42,337 nt of DNA from DASWJZ01 sp038211615 (GTDB lineage Bacteria > Pseudomonadota > Alphaproteobacteria > Rhizobiales > Afifellaceae): positions 1 to 42,337 of the forward strand of contig JBBQVL010000031.1 of assembly GCA_038211615.1 (NCBI GenBank), in the 5' to 3' direction. This document shows positions 24,880 to 32,835 of the stretch, piece by piece. The notes under the pieces were generated by a model. The model saw only the letters and a list, made by a program, of their open reading frames with translations. It made no database searches and was not told the origin of the DNA. Position 1 is the stretch's first letter, and each line of letters starts with the position of its first letter. The position numbers and the translations under genes are program-made.

Positions 24880-25234
24880 TTTTGGGATTATTGCAGAGTC
24901 GTGCCGCTGGGTCATGCCATTGACAGATGCTTAGCGGTTCGTGCCGGTCTGCAGCGGGATGTCTGCAGTGGGGTCAGCAGCAGACCTTGAGGTGTCACTC
25001 GCTACCCGAGAGAGCCTCCAACTCCGTCGCCACCCGATCTCTGAAACCTCAACGGGGTAGCAGCTCGCGACTAAGCCCCCGGAGTCGCGAGGTCTAGAGA
25101 ATACCGGCCAAAGAGAGAACAGAGGGGTGGCCTGGACTTGGTCCGCAGTCGCGAGTTCCGGTTCGAACAGGCCGCGCTGCCGTGCCTTTCGGCTGGCGAT
25201 CAAAGTGGGCAGAGAATAGTCCGCGCGGAGCGAC
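24880..25234. other. Gene-free stretch between SEC-C gene and tRNA-Ser
   Basis: About 350 bases without a supportable gene. The stretch is downstream of the tRNA 3' end, where an integrated element's attachment site would be expected. I see no second copy of the tRNA 3' end here or elsewhere in the window. Confidence 0.4.
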
Positions 25235-25324
25235 TGGCGGAGGGAGAGGGATTCGAACCCCCGGTACGGTTGCCCGCACAACGGTTTTCGAGACCGCCCC
25301 ATTCAACCACTCTGGCATCCCTCC
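25235..25324 (-). tRNA. tRNA-Ser (anticodon CGA)
   Basis: The minus strand gives a full type II cloverleaf: 7-bp acceptor stem GGAGGGA/TCCCTCC, anticodon loop CTCGAAA (anticodon CGA, reading UCG), a long variable arm (GTTGTGCGGGCAACCG region) and T-loop GGTTCGAATCC. The discriminator G is followed by an encoded CCA (25235-25237). The long variable arm and anticodon agree on serine. The tRNA 3' end faces the accessory region, as at tRNA-targeted islands. Confidence 0.96.
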
Positions 25325-25613
25325 GCGGAACGTCCTGGTCGATGGAGGCCGCGTATCTAGCGGCTTGGCTGGCCGCGCACAAGGCTGTTTGGCGCTGGCT
25401 CTTCTGAGAGAGCCGTTGCTCCGCACGAACGCTTCCGTGGGGCGGGAGAGAACGACGGATTGCTGACTGGGGCCTCTCCCGCACAGCGCTGCCAGAGCGC
25501 TGCACGCGCAGGCGAGAACCCTGGGTTGCCGATTTGCCTCAAGATCGCCTTTTTCGGCCCTTCATTTTTCGTTAAGGAATAGGAAGTGCCTGCGTATCTG
25601 AGGTTTGTGCGTT

Positions 25614-26660
25614 GTGAGTAACCGTTGGAGCTACGGGCCGGAAGGCCTGCGGGAAAGGCCGGCCAGGCGCTGGTGGGATGCGGTGCTGCCGCGTTGGCGG
25701 GATGTGCAGCCGCTTCTTATCCGGAGCGCGGGTGTCGTCGGAATCGTCGCGACCATCATGGCCGTCGTCTCCAGCGACGCCTGGCGTCTCGGCGGGACGG
25801 TGCAGACCGGGGGCCGCAACGATCCGCCGGCGGAGACGGCTGTCGCGGGGGACAAGCCCGCGCTGATTCTTGCCAGCGTGTCGCCCGAACAGTCCGTAGA
25901 GCCCGTCGCGAAGCCCGCCGGGGCTCCGCCGTCTTCTGCCGCGATAGAGGCCGCCGCAGCCGAGCCCGCTGCCCCCGTAGAGCCGGTTGCTCCGATCGCG
26001 CCGGTCGCTCCGATAGAGGTCGCCGCGCCGGAACTGGTTGCTTCGACGGAGGCGGAGGTCGCGCCGCCGACCGCGGCGGTCGTGCAAGCTTTGTCGGATC
26101 TGCGCACCGGCAGGGCGCCCGATCCCGCCGCCTATGCCTCCGCCCCCCTGACGACTGCATCGGTGTCGGCAGCGGCGACCGTTGTCTCTGCCGCTGAGGC
26201 GGCGCCTTCGCCGGCTGTTCCGGAAATTCGGAACTCGCGGGCCGAGGTGGCGGCGACGGAACTCCGGCATTCCGATCCGCCGCCGGTCGCGACACCTGCC
26301 GCGCCATCGGCCTGGGTCGATGGTGCAAAGTCCTGTCCGCGCGATTGGGTTGCGGCCGGCCCGGTCGGCGCGGCCGCGGACTGCACTGCAACCGAGGTGC
26401 TCGTCGCATCGGCCGCGGGACCCGAGCACTCGGCGCTCGAAGCGGCGGCGGCCGAGGAGGCGCTGAAGCTTGCCGCCCTCGCGCCACGCGTTCCGGCGCC
26501 GCGTCCCGATCCGCCGGCGGATGCGCCAAAGGCGCAGCCGGTGCGTCTCAGCCGCGGGTCAAGCTGGCCGGGCCCGCCCCCCAATTGCCCAGCCGGCCAG
26601 CACGCCAAGTGGCACTTCGTCGACCGGAAGGCCGGCACGAAGGAATGGTACTGCCGCTGA
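25614..26660 (+). CDS. Ala/Pro-rich protein with one N-terminal membrane segment
   Basis: I do not recognise this 348-residue protein. A basic, Trp/Arg-rich N-terminus (RERPARRWWDAVLPRWRD) is followed by one membrane segment (about residues 33-53, LLIRSAGVVGIVATIMAVVS). The rest is a long Ala/Pro/Val/Glu-rich, probably unfolded periplasmic region, ending in a compact Cys- and Trp-containing tail (CPAGQHAKWHF ... KEWYCR). Two more Cys occur in SCPRDW and ADCTATE. The layout recalls TonB- or TolA-like spacers, but no such domain is seen. GTG 25614 is preferred because GAGG lies 10 nt upstream; TTG 25605 is too close to it. Confidence 0.65.
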   Translation: MSNRWSYGPEGLRERPARRWWDAVLPRWRDVQPLLIRSAGVVGIVATIMAVVSSDAWRLGGTVQTGGRNDPPAETAVAGDKPALILASVSPEQSVEPVAKPAGAPPSSAAIEAAAAEPAAPVEPVAPIAPVAPIEVAAPELVASTEAEVAPPTAAVVQALSDLRTGRAPDPAAYASAPLTTASVSAAATVVSAAEAAPSPAVPEIRNSRAEVAATELRHSDPPPVATPAAPSAWVDGAKSCPRDWVAAGPVGAAADCTATEVLVASAAGPEHSALEAAAAEEALKLAALAPRVPAPRPDPPADAPKAQPVRLSRGSSWPGPPPNCPAGQHAKWHFVDRKAGTKEWYCR

Positions 26661-26704
26661 CGAATTCTCGGAGCCCCCCATCCTGGGCAAGTCGAGCAGC
26701 GCCC

Positions 26705-28357
26705 CTACCTTGAGAAGGCCTTGTACTTGATCCGGTGCGGCTCGACGGCTTCCGCCCCGAGGCGGCGCTTCTTGTCTTCCTCGTAGGCCTCAAAATTCCC
26801 CTCGAACCACTCGACGTGGCTGTCGCCTTCGAAGGCGAGGATGTGGGTGGCGAGGCGGTCGAGGAACATGCGGTCGTGGCTGATCACGATGGCGCAGCCG
26901 GCGAAATCCTCCAGCGCTTCCTCGAGCGCAGCGAGCGTCTCTGTGTCGAGGTCGTTGGTGGGCTCGTCGAGGAGCAGCACGTTGGCGCCCGACTTCAGCA
27001 TTTTTGCAAGATGCACGCGGTTGCGCTCGCCGCCGGAGAGTTTTCCGACCGGCTTCTGCTGGTCGGAGCCCTTGAAGTTGAAGGCGGAGACATAGGCGCG
27101 GCTGTTCACCTCGCGCTTGCCGAGCGTGATGATCTCCTCGCCATCGGAGATTTCCGCCCAGACATTCCTGTCGCCATCGAGCGTCCGGTTCTGGTCGACA
27201 TAGCCGAGCACGGCGGTCTCGCCGACGCGGATTTCGCCGCTGTCGGGCTTCTCCTGGCCGGTCAGCATGCGCGCGAGCGTCGTCTTGCCCGCGCCGTTCG
27301 GACCGATGATGCCGACAATGCCGCCCGGCGGCAGCTTGAACGTAAGGTCGTCGATGAGGAAATGGCCGTCATAGGCCTTGCTCAGATGATCGACGTCGAT
27401 GACGACATCGCCGAGCCGCGGCCCCGGCGGGATGACGATCTGCGCCTCGCGGCTCTGCAGCCGCGCCTCGTTGGCCTTCAGGAGCTCGTCATAGGCCTTG
27501 ATGCGCGACTTGGACTTGGCGCGGCGGGCTTCCGGCGAACGCCCCATCCACTCCCGCTCGCGCTCGATGACCTTCTGCCGGGCATTGTCCTCGCTCTTCT
27601 CCTGCGCCATGCGCTTCGCCTTCTTGTCGAGATAGGCGGTGTAGTAGCCCTCGTAGGGGACGCCGCGGCCGCGATCGAGCTCGAGGATCCAGCCGGTGAC
27701 GTTGTCGAGGAAGTAGCGGTCGTGGGTGACGATCAGCACCGCGCCGGGAAAGAGCTCGAGGTGCTTCTCCAGCCAGGCGACCGTCTCGGCATCGAGGTGG
27801 TTCGTGGGCTCGTCGAGGAGCAGGAGGTCGGGCTCCTCCAGCAACAGCTTGCAGAGCGCCACGCGGCGCTTCTCGCCTCCGGAGAGCGTCTTCACATCGG
27901 CGTCGCCCGGTGGGCAGCCGAGCGCCTCCATCGACATCTCGACCTTCGATTCCAGGTCCCAGAGGTTCTTCGCGTCGATCTCGTCCTGCAGCTTCGAGGC
28001 CTCCTCCGCCGTCTCGTCGGAGTAGTTCATCATCAGCTCGTTGTAGCGGTCGAGCACGGCCTGCTTGGCGGCGACGCCGAGCATGACGTTGCCCTTCACG
28101 TCAAGCGAAGGGTCGAGCTGCGGCTCCTGCGGCAAATAGCCGACGCGCGCGCCCTGCGCCGCCCAGGCCTCACCGGTGAACTCCTTGTCGAGCCCGGCCA
28201 TGATCTTCAGAAGCGTCGACTTGCCCGAGCCGTTCGGCCCGAGCACGCCGATCTTGGCGTCGGGATAGAAGGAAAGGTTGATGTTCTCCAGCACCTTCTT
28301 GCCGCCGGAGAAGGCCTTCGTCAGGCCCTGCATATGATAGATGAATTGGCGCGCCAT
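26705..28357 (-). CDS. ettA: Energy-dependent translational throttle protein EttA (ABC-F)
   Basis: This 550-residue cytosolic ABC-F protein binds the ribosomal E site and gates entry into elongation according to ATP/ADP ratio. Two ABC domains are complete: Walker A GPNGSGKST and GPNGAGKTT, signatures LSGGEKRR and LSGGERNR, and Walker B LLLLDEPTNHLD and VLLLDEPTNDLD. An arm insertion lies in domain 1 (NLWDLESKVEMSMEALG region), and the P-site tRNA interaction linker (about 240-310) is rich in Arg/Lys (REREWMGRSPEARRAKSKSR). The start MARQFIYHMQGLTK and the end RIKYKAFSR are typical of EttA. It is one of the safest calls in the window and looks chromosomal. Confidence 0.96.
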   Translation of the reverse strand: MARQFIYHMQGLTKAFSGGKKVLENINLSFYPDAKIGVLGPNGSGKSTLLKIMAGLDKEFTGEAWAAQGARVGYLPQEPQLDPSLDVKGNVMLGVAAKQAVLDRYNELMMNYSDETAEEASKLQDEIDAKNLWDLESKVEMSMEALGCPPGDADVKTLSGGEKRRVALCKLLLEEPDLLLLDEPTNHLDAETVAWLEKHLELFPGAVLIVTHDRYFLDNVTGWILELDRGRGVPYEGYYTAYLDKKAKRMAQEKSEDNARQKVIEREREWMGRSPEARRAKSKSRIKAYDELLKANEARLQSREAQIVIPPGPRLGDVVIDVDHLSKAYDGHFLIDDLTFKLPPGGIVGIIGPNGAGKTTLARMLTGQEKPDSGEIRVGETAVLGYVDQNRTLDGDRNVWAEISDGEEIITLGKREVNSRAYVSAFNFKGSDQQKPVGKLSGGERNRVHLAKMLKSGANVLLLDEPTNDLDTETLAALEEALEDFAGCAIVISHDRMFLDRLATHILAFEGDSHVEWFEGNFEAYEEDKKRRLGAEAVEPHRIKYKAFSR

Positions 28358-28540
28358 GGATGCGGCTCAGCCCTTTTCGTGGCTATGGGGGAACGGCGCT
28401 GACATAGGCGATCGGAGCGGCCGGGGCAACCGCATCCGCGCCGCGGACACGAAGTGCAGCCGCCATGGGATCCCGTCAACCAGCCGGTAAGCGCGCCGTG
28501 CGAGCTTGCCGCACCGTTCGAATCGCGGAAAAGTCAGTCC

Positions 28541-30118
28541 ATGCCTGGGCCGAACGGCGCCGCCCCCCAATCCCGACCCGTATCCGAAACCCCGCGACTG
28601 CAGCCCGCAGTTCCGGCGGCGACCGGCGCGTTCGCGCGGCTGCGGGCGCTGGCGCCGGTCGATTTCCTCATGACCGCGGCGTTCGCGCTGATCCTCGTTG
28701 CGCAGATCAGCCGGCACGACATGTGGCGGGACGAGATCCATTCCTGGGGGCTGGTGCTCGCCAGCCCGACGCTTGCCGATCTCTTCGCCAATCTGCGCTT
28801 CACCGGGCATCCCGGCCTTTGGTACGTGCTCCTGTGGTGCGCCTCGTTCCTCTCGCACGCGCCGCAAACGCTGCAGGTCGTGCACGCGATCATCGCGCTC
28901 ATGCTGATTGGCGCGATCGGGCTCTCCTCGCCGTTCTCGCGGCTTGAGCGGCTGCTGCTCCTCTGCAGCTATTTCGTGCTCTTCGAATACACAGTCGTCA
29001 GCCGCAATTACGGCATCGGCTTCCTGATTGCGCTGGTCTACGCGCAGATGCGGGCGACGCGGCCGGACCGGCTGTATCTTAACGCCTGCCTTCTCGGGCT
29101 GCTGGCGAACACGAACCTGTTCGCGTTCGTCCTCGCCGGGGCTCTCGCCTTCGAATATCTGGTCGACCGGCTGTTGCAGCAGGGGAGGGACCTCAAGGCG
29201 TCGCTGAAGGAAATTCTCCTTCCCGCGGCGATCTACGCGGCGTTCGCGGCAGCCGCTGCCGCGACGATGCGGCCGAGCCCCGACATCAGCTGGCGCACGA
29301 CGGGGGAGCCGCTGGCGCAGGCCTGGGACCTGGACAGGCTGCTGACGACGCTTGCTGGGAACGTCGAGTCGCTGATCCCGCTTCACGCCCTGAACTACTG
29401 GATCGCCCAGTCGCCGGGGACCGTGAGTCATGTTGGCGGCGTGATGCTGCCGGCGCTGGCGTTCCTCTTCTTCCTGATCTTCCGGGACAGTCTGCGCCTG
29501 CTCATCATTCCGGGGCTTACCGCCTTCGGCTCGATCGCGGTCGGGCAGCTCATCTACGCCAATTCGATCCGCCACTGGGGGATCAACTTCGTCGCCCTGA
29601 TCGCGGCGCTCTGGATCCAGCGGGTCTGGCGCCCGCAGCGCTCGCTGCTCGTCCTCGCGCTGCTCGCCGTCAACGCAGCGGCCGGGATTGCCGTCAGCGT
29701 CCAGCAGTTTCCGCTGACCTTCTCGGAAGGCAAGCACACCGCCGACTGGATCCGCGAGAACGGCCTTGCCGATGCGGCGCTCGTCGGAACGCCGGACACG
29801 GTCGCCGTGGTGGTCGCGCAATATCTCGGAAAGCCGATCTATCTCCTCGATTGCAGCTGCACCGATACGTTCCTGTTCTACAACAAGCGGCGTGACTCCT
29901 TCGATCACACGCAGGTGGCTGCGCGTCTGGTGCAGGCGGTGCATGAGCTCGCTGGGCGCAGGATCGTCTTCCTGATCACGCGTCCGATTCACGAGTCGGA
30001 GCTCTATGTGCTCTTCGAGAACCGGATTTCACTCACCGAGCTCGTGCACTTCGACAAGTCGGCGACGGACGAGAATTTCTGGATCTACAGCGTCGACAGC
30101 GCGACGCCCGCGAACTAG
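28541..30118 (+). CDS. Polytopic GT-C-like glycosyltransferase family protein
   Basis: This 525-residue membrane protein has about 10 hydrophobic segments. The first periplasmic loop contains DMWRDEIHSWGL, an acidic Asp-Glu motif in the position used by GT-C glycosyltransferases, followed by FTGHPGLWYVLLW. GT-C enzymes take sugars from polyprenyl phosphate carriers on the periplasmic side. The last 120 residues form a soluble domain. I chose ATG 28541; a GTG at 28454 would add 29 residues with no improvement in features. It is divergent from ettA and leads into a block of glycan-related genes. Acceptor and donor are unknown. Confidence 0.7.
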   Translation: MPGPNGAAPQSRPVSETPRLQPAVPAATGAFARLRALAPVDFLMTAAFALILVAQISRHDMWRDEIHSWGLVLASPTLADLFANLRFTGHPGLWYVLLWCASFLSHAPQTLQVVHAIIALMLIGAIGLSSPFSRLERLLLLCSYFVLFEYTVVSRNYGIGFLIALVYAQMRATRPDRLYLNACLLGLLANTNLFAFVLAGALAFEYLVDRLLQQGRDLKASLKEILLPAAIYAAFAAAAAATMRPSPDISWRTTGEPLAQAWDLDRLLTTLAGNVESLIPLHALNYWIAQSPGTVSHVGGVMLPALAFLFFLIFRDSLRLLIIPGLTAFGSIAVGQLIYANSIRHWGINFVALIAALWIQRVWRPQRSLLVLALLAVNAAAGIAVSVQQFPLTFSEGKHTADWIRENGLADAALVGTPDTVAVVVAQYLGKPIYLLDCSCTDTFLFYNKRRDSFDHTQVAARLVQAVHELAGRRIVFLITRPIHESELYVLFENRISLTELVHFDKSATDENFWIYSVDSATPAN

Positions 30119-30156
30119 CCGCTCGACGGGCGCGACCCGTCGGCGCAACCCGCTGG

Positions 30157-31176
30157 TCAGCCCGCCGGCTCGCCGCCGGGCGGTGCGGTCGGGCCGAAGA
30201 GGGCGAGCACGCCGCCTGGCAGTCCGACGACCAGCATGATCAGCCCGAACTGGATCGAGACGGTCAGCGCGATCGCAGGCTGGATGTGCACGAGGCCGAG
30301 CGCGGTGACCATGGCGCCTTCCCGCACGCCCCATCCTCCGACCGAGATCGGCACCGTCGTGACGATCGCGATGATCGGCGCCAGCAGCAGGAACGCCGCG
30401 AGCGGCGCATCCACGCCGGCGTTGAGCGCGAGCACCCAGAGCGATGTGCCGACGCCGACATGGATGACGATCGAGAGCAGCATCGCGCGGACAAGGCGGG
30501 CGGGATTGGAGAAGAGCTTTCGCGCAGCGGCGGGCGTCGAGCGGAGCACATCCACGAGGCGTGTGCGGAGAAGGATGCGCGGCAGTGGAATCGTGTCGGC
30601 GGTAAGAAGCAGGATCATCCCGAAGCCCGCCGCCGCCATGATGGCGTAGAGCGCCCAGCGGAATGGCCCGGCCGGCACGATGTGCGCGAGCATGCCCGAG
30701 CCGACGATCAGGATGATGGGGACGGCGAGCAGCGCGACCACGCGGTCCAGCGCGACGCTCGAAAGCGCCACCTGCACCGGCATGAACCGCGTCAGCTTCC
30801 ACACGCGCACGGCGTCGCCGCCGACGCTCGAGGGGAGCACCTGGTTGAAGAACTGGCCGATGTAGACGTTGGTGATGGCGGTGCGGTACGGCGCCTGGGC
30901 GCCGAGCGTCGCCACGATCAGCCGCCAGCGCTCCGCCTGCACGAAGGGGAGCGCCGTCTGCACCGCCCAGACGAGGAGGATCGGGCCCCAGTCGCCGCCG
31001 CCGAGCTGCATCGGCGTTTCCGACATCTGCGCCTTGCGCAAGAGCCACAGCAGCAGTCCGGCCGAAACCAGAACCTTCGCGGCAATGCGGGCGGCTGGCG
31101 TCGAAGCAATGCGCGAGATTTCCGAGAGGAGGGTGGCGCGCGCGACGGCCGGCTCGCCCTCCGCGCCGGCGTTCAT
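30157..31176 (-). CDS. Lysylphosphatidylglycerol synthase-type membrane protein (UPF0104)
   Basis: This 339-residue protein has about eight hydrophobic segments and the motifs of the LPG-synthase transmembrane family (PF03706): FFNQVLPSSVGGDAVRVWKL in the first half and PISVGGWGVREGAMV in the second. In MprF this module flips lipid, but stand-alone members are often encoded with glycosyltransferases and may move polyprenyl- or lipid-linked sugars. Its ATG overlaps the stop of the upstream glycosyltransferase-methyltransferase gene (ATGA, 31173-31176). Flipping of the product of that neighbour is a reasonable inference. No soluble aminoacyl-transferase domain is present. Confidence 0.85.
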   Translation of the reverse strand: MNAGAEGEPAVARATLLSEISRIASTPAARIAAKVLVSAGLLLWLLRKAQMSETPMQLGGGDWGPILLVWAVQTALPFVQAERWRLIVATLGAQAPYRTAITNVYIGQFFNQVLPSSVGGDAVRVWKLTRFMPVQVALSSVALDRVVALLAVPIILIVGSGMLAHIVPAGPFRWALYAIMAAAGFGMILLLTADTIPLPRILLRTRLVDVLRSTPAAARKLFSNPARLVRAMLLSIVIHVGVGTSLWVLALNAGVDAPLAAFLLLAPIIAIVTTVPISVGGWGVREGAMVTALGLVHIQPAIALTVSIQFGLIMLVVGLPGGVLALFGPTAPPGGEPAG

Positions 31177-32747
31177 CGCGCGGCTCGGATCGTGGACTGC
31201 TCCTCGGCGTTGCGCAGCAAATAGTCGAGCGAGGGGACCGGCTGGACGACCACGAAAATCTGGTAGGAGAACATGCCACGCGAGACGCGGATGAACGCCT
31301 TGTTCAGCGCGACCAGCCAGTGGCTGAAGCGCGAGCCGCCCATGGCGAGCGGGAAGGGCCCCGGCACGCCCTTCGTGAGGACGATCCTGAACCCGCTCTG
31401 CTCGAGCAGCCGGCGGAGCGAGGTGAAGGTGAAGAGGCGCGTGTGCGTCATGTCGAGGATGCCGCGCTTGCCGTAGTTGAACTGGCCGAAGAGCAGCATC
31501 AGCCGCGTCACCAGGAAGCCGACGTTGCCGGTGCTCAGCACCACCTTCGTCTCGGGCCGCGCGCTGATCGCATGCTGCAGCCGCACCATGAAGTCTTCCG
31601 GCGACGCGAGATGCTCGATCACGTCAAGCATCAGGATGGTGTCGAAATCCCGCGCGGCGACGTCCGGCAGGCCGTCGTTCAGGTTGTGCAGGCGGAATTC
31701 GTCGAGGACGATGCCGGCGGGCAGGGGAAACATGTCGACGCCGACGACATGCGCCTGCTTCTCGCGCTTCAGCAGAGCGCCCATGTAGCCGCCTGCGCAG
31801 CCGAGATCGAGAACCCGTGCGCCGCGCGGCATGAGGTCCAGCGCATAGGAGTGGGGACTGTCGTAGTCCGACTTCAGCGTGTACTGCGCGTTGGCCTCGG
31901 CGGCGGTCGCAATGTCGAAGCGCCGGTCGTAGAGCAGGCCCAGCGACTGGGCGCGCACCTTCAGCACGGCCTTCGCGACGTTCCAGGCGTATTTCAGCCC
32001 GTTCACATGGCAGATCTCGTCGCCGTAATAGGTCGGGATGGGGCGCTCGACGATGCGCTTTCCGGCGAGCACAAGCTGGATGATGATCTCTGTGTCGAAG
32101 TGGAAGTCATTTGTGTTCTGGGCGAACGGCACCTGCTTCAGCGCCGCGACCGAGTAGATGCGGTAGCCGGAATGAAACTCGGTCAGGTTCGTCCGCAGCA
32201 TGCGGTTCTCGAACGTGCTCAGGATGCGGTTGCCGACGAATTTGTAGAGCGGCATTCCGCCCTGGCGGGCGCCGCCCTTCGCCATCATGCGCGAGCCGAA
32301 GCTCGCATCGGCCTTCCCCTCGCGCAGCGGACGGAGCAGGTCGGGGAGCGATTCCGGCGCGTACTGTCCGTCGCCGTGCACCAGCGCGACAAAGTCGAAT
32401 CCATTCTTGATGGCGTAGAAATAGCCGATCTTCTGGTTGCCGCCGTATCCCTGGTTGACCGGGTTGAAGAGCACGGTCAGCGGAAACGGCAGCGAGCCTT
32501 CGCTGGCGACCTCGCGGCCACGCTCGAAGGTCTGGTCGCTCGACGCGTCGTCGATGACCAGCACCTCGACCGCATATTCGCTGGCGATCGCGGCGGGGAC
32601 GCGTTCGAGAACCGTGCGGATCGTCTTCTCGGCGTTGTAGGCGACGATGAGGATCAGGAGCTTCGGCTTGCCTGACGCGGCCGAGGGAAGCGCGGACGAC
32701 GCGGCTTCGGGAATGCGAAAGGAAAGGTCCGACATGGAGACTCGCAT
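31173..32747 (-). CDS. Fused GT2 glycosyltransferase and SAM-dependent methyltransferase
   Basis: This 524-residue protein joins two enzymes. Residues about 28-260 form a GT-A glycosyltransferase family 2 domain: ILIVAYNAEKTI, VLVIDDASSDQT and the metal-binding LVHGDGQYAPE. The HSGYRIYSV and FHFDTEIIIQ motifs resemble polyprenyl-phosphate sugar synthases. Residues about 310-480 form a class I methyltransferase with VLDLGCAGGYMGALLKR as SAM-binding motif I and ILMLDVIEHL as motif II. It is the first gene of a coupled pair with the LPG-synthase-type membrane protein. Start may be 32747 or Met5 (32735); neither has a clear ribosome-binding site. Confidence 0.88.
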   Translation of the reverse strand: MRVSMSDLSFRIPEAASSALPSAASGKPKLLILIVAYNAEKTIRTVLERVPAAIASEYAVEVLVIDDASSDQTFERGREVASEGSLPFPLTVLFNPVNQGYGGNQKIGYFYAIKNGFDFVALVHGDGQYAPESLPDLLRPLREGKADASFGSRMMAKGGARQGGMPLYKFVGNRILSTFENRMLRTNLTEFHSGYRIYSVAALKQVPFAQNTNDFHFDTEIIIQLVLAGKRIVERPIPTYYGDEICHVNGLKYAWNVAKAVLKVRAQSLGLLYDRRFDIATAAEANAQYTLKSDYDSPHSYALDLMPRGARVLDLGCAGGYMGALLKREKQAHVVGVDMFPLPAGIVLDEFRLHNLNDGLPDVAARDFDTILMLDVIEHLASPEDFMVRLQHAISARPETKVVLSTGNVGFLVTRLMLLFGQFNYGKRGILDMTHTRLFTFTSLRRLLEQSGFRIVLTKGVPGPFPLAMGGSRFSHWLVALNKAFIRVSRGMFSYQIFVVVQPVPSLDYLLRNAEEQSTIRAAR

Positions 32748-32835
32748 TTTGAGCGATCGGCCCAGATCTCGATTGCAGCGCCTATTCTAACGCCGCGGCT
32801 CGTCCGCAGTTCTGCCGATTCGTAACAACTCCCGG

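Noticed and set aside
26735..28402. A 555-codon open frame on the plus strand opposite ettA
   Set aside because: It mirrors ettA exactly and has no family features. ettA carries all ABC-F motifs, so the opposite frame is a GC-rich shadow.
28367..29992. A 541-codon frame on the minus strand
   Set aside because: Highly charged, repetitive composition typical of antisense frames. The plus-strand GT-C-like protein has clear membrane segments.
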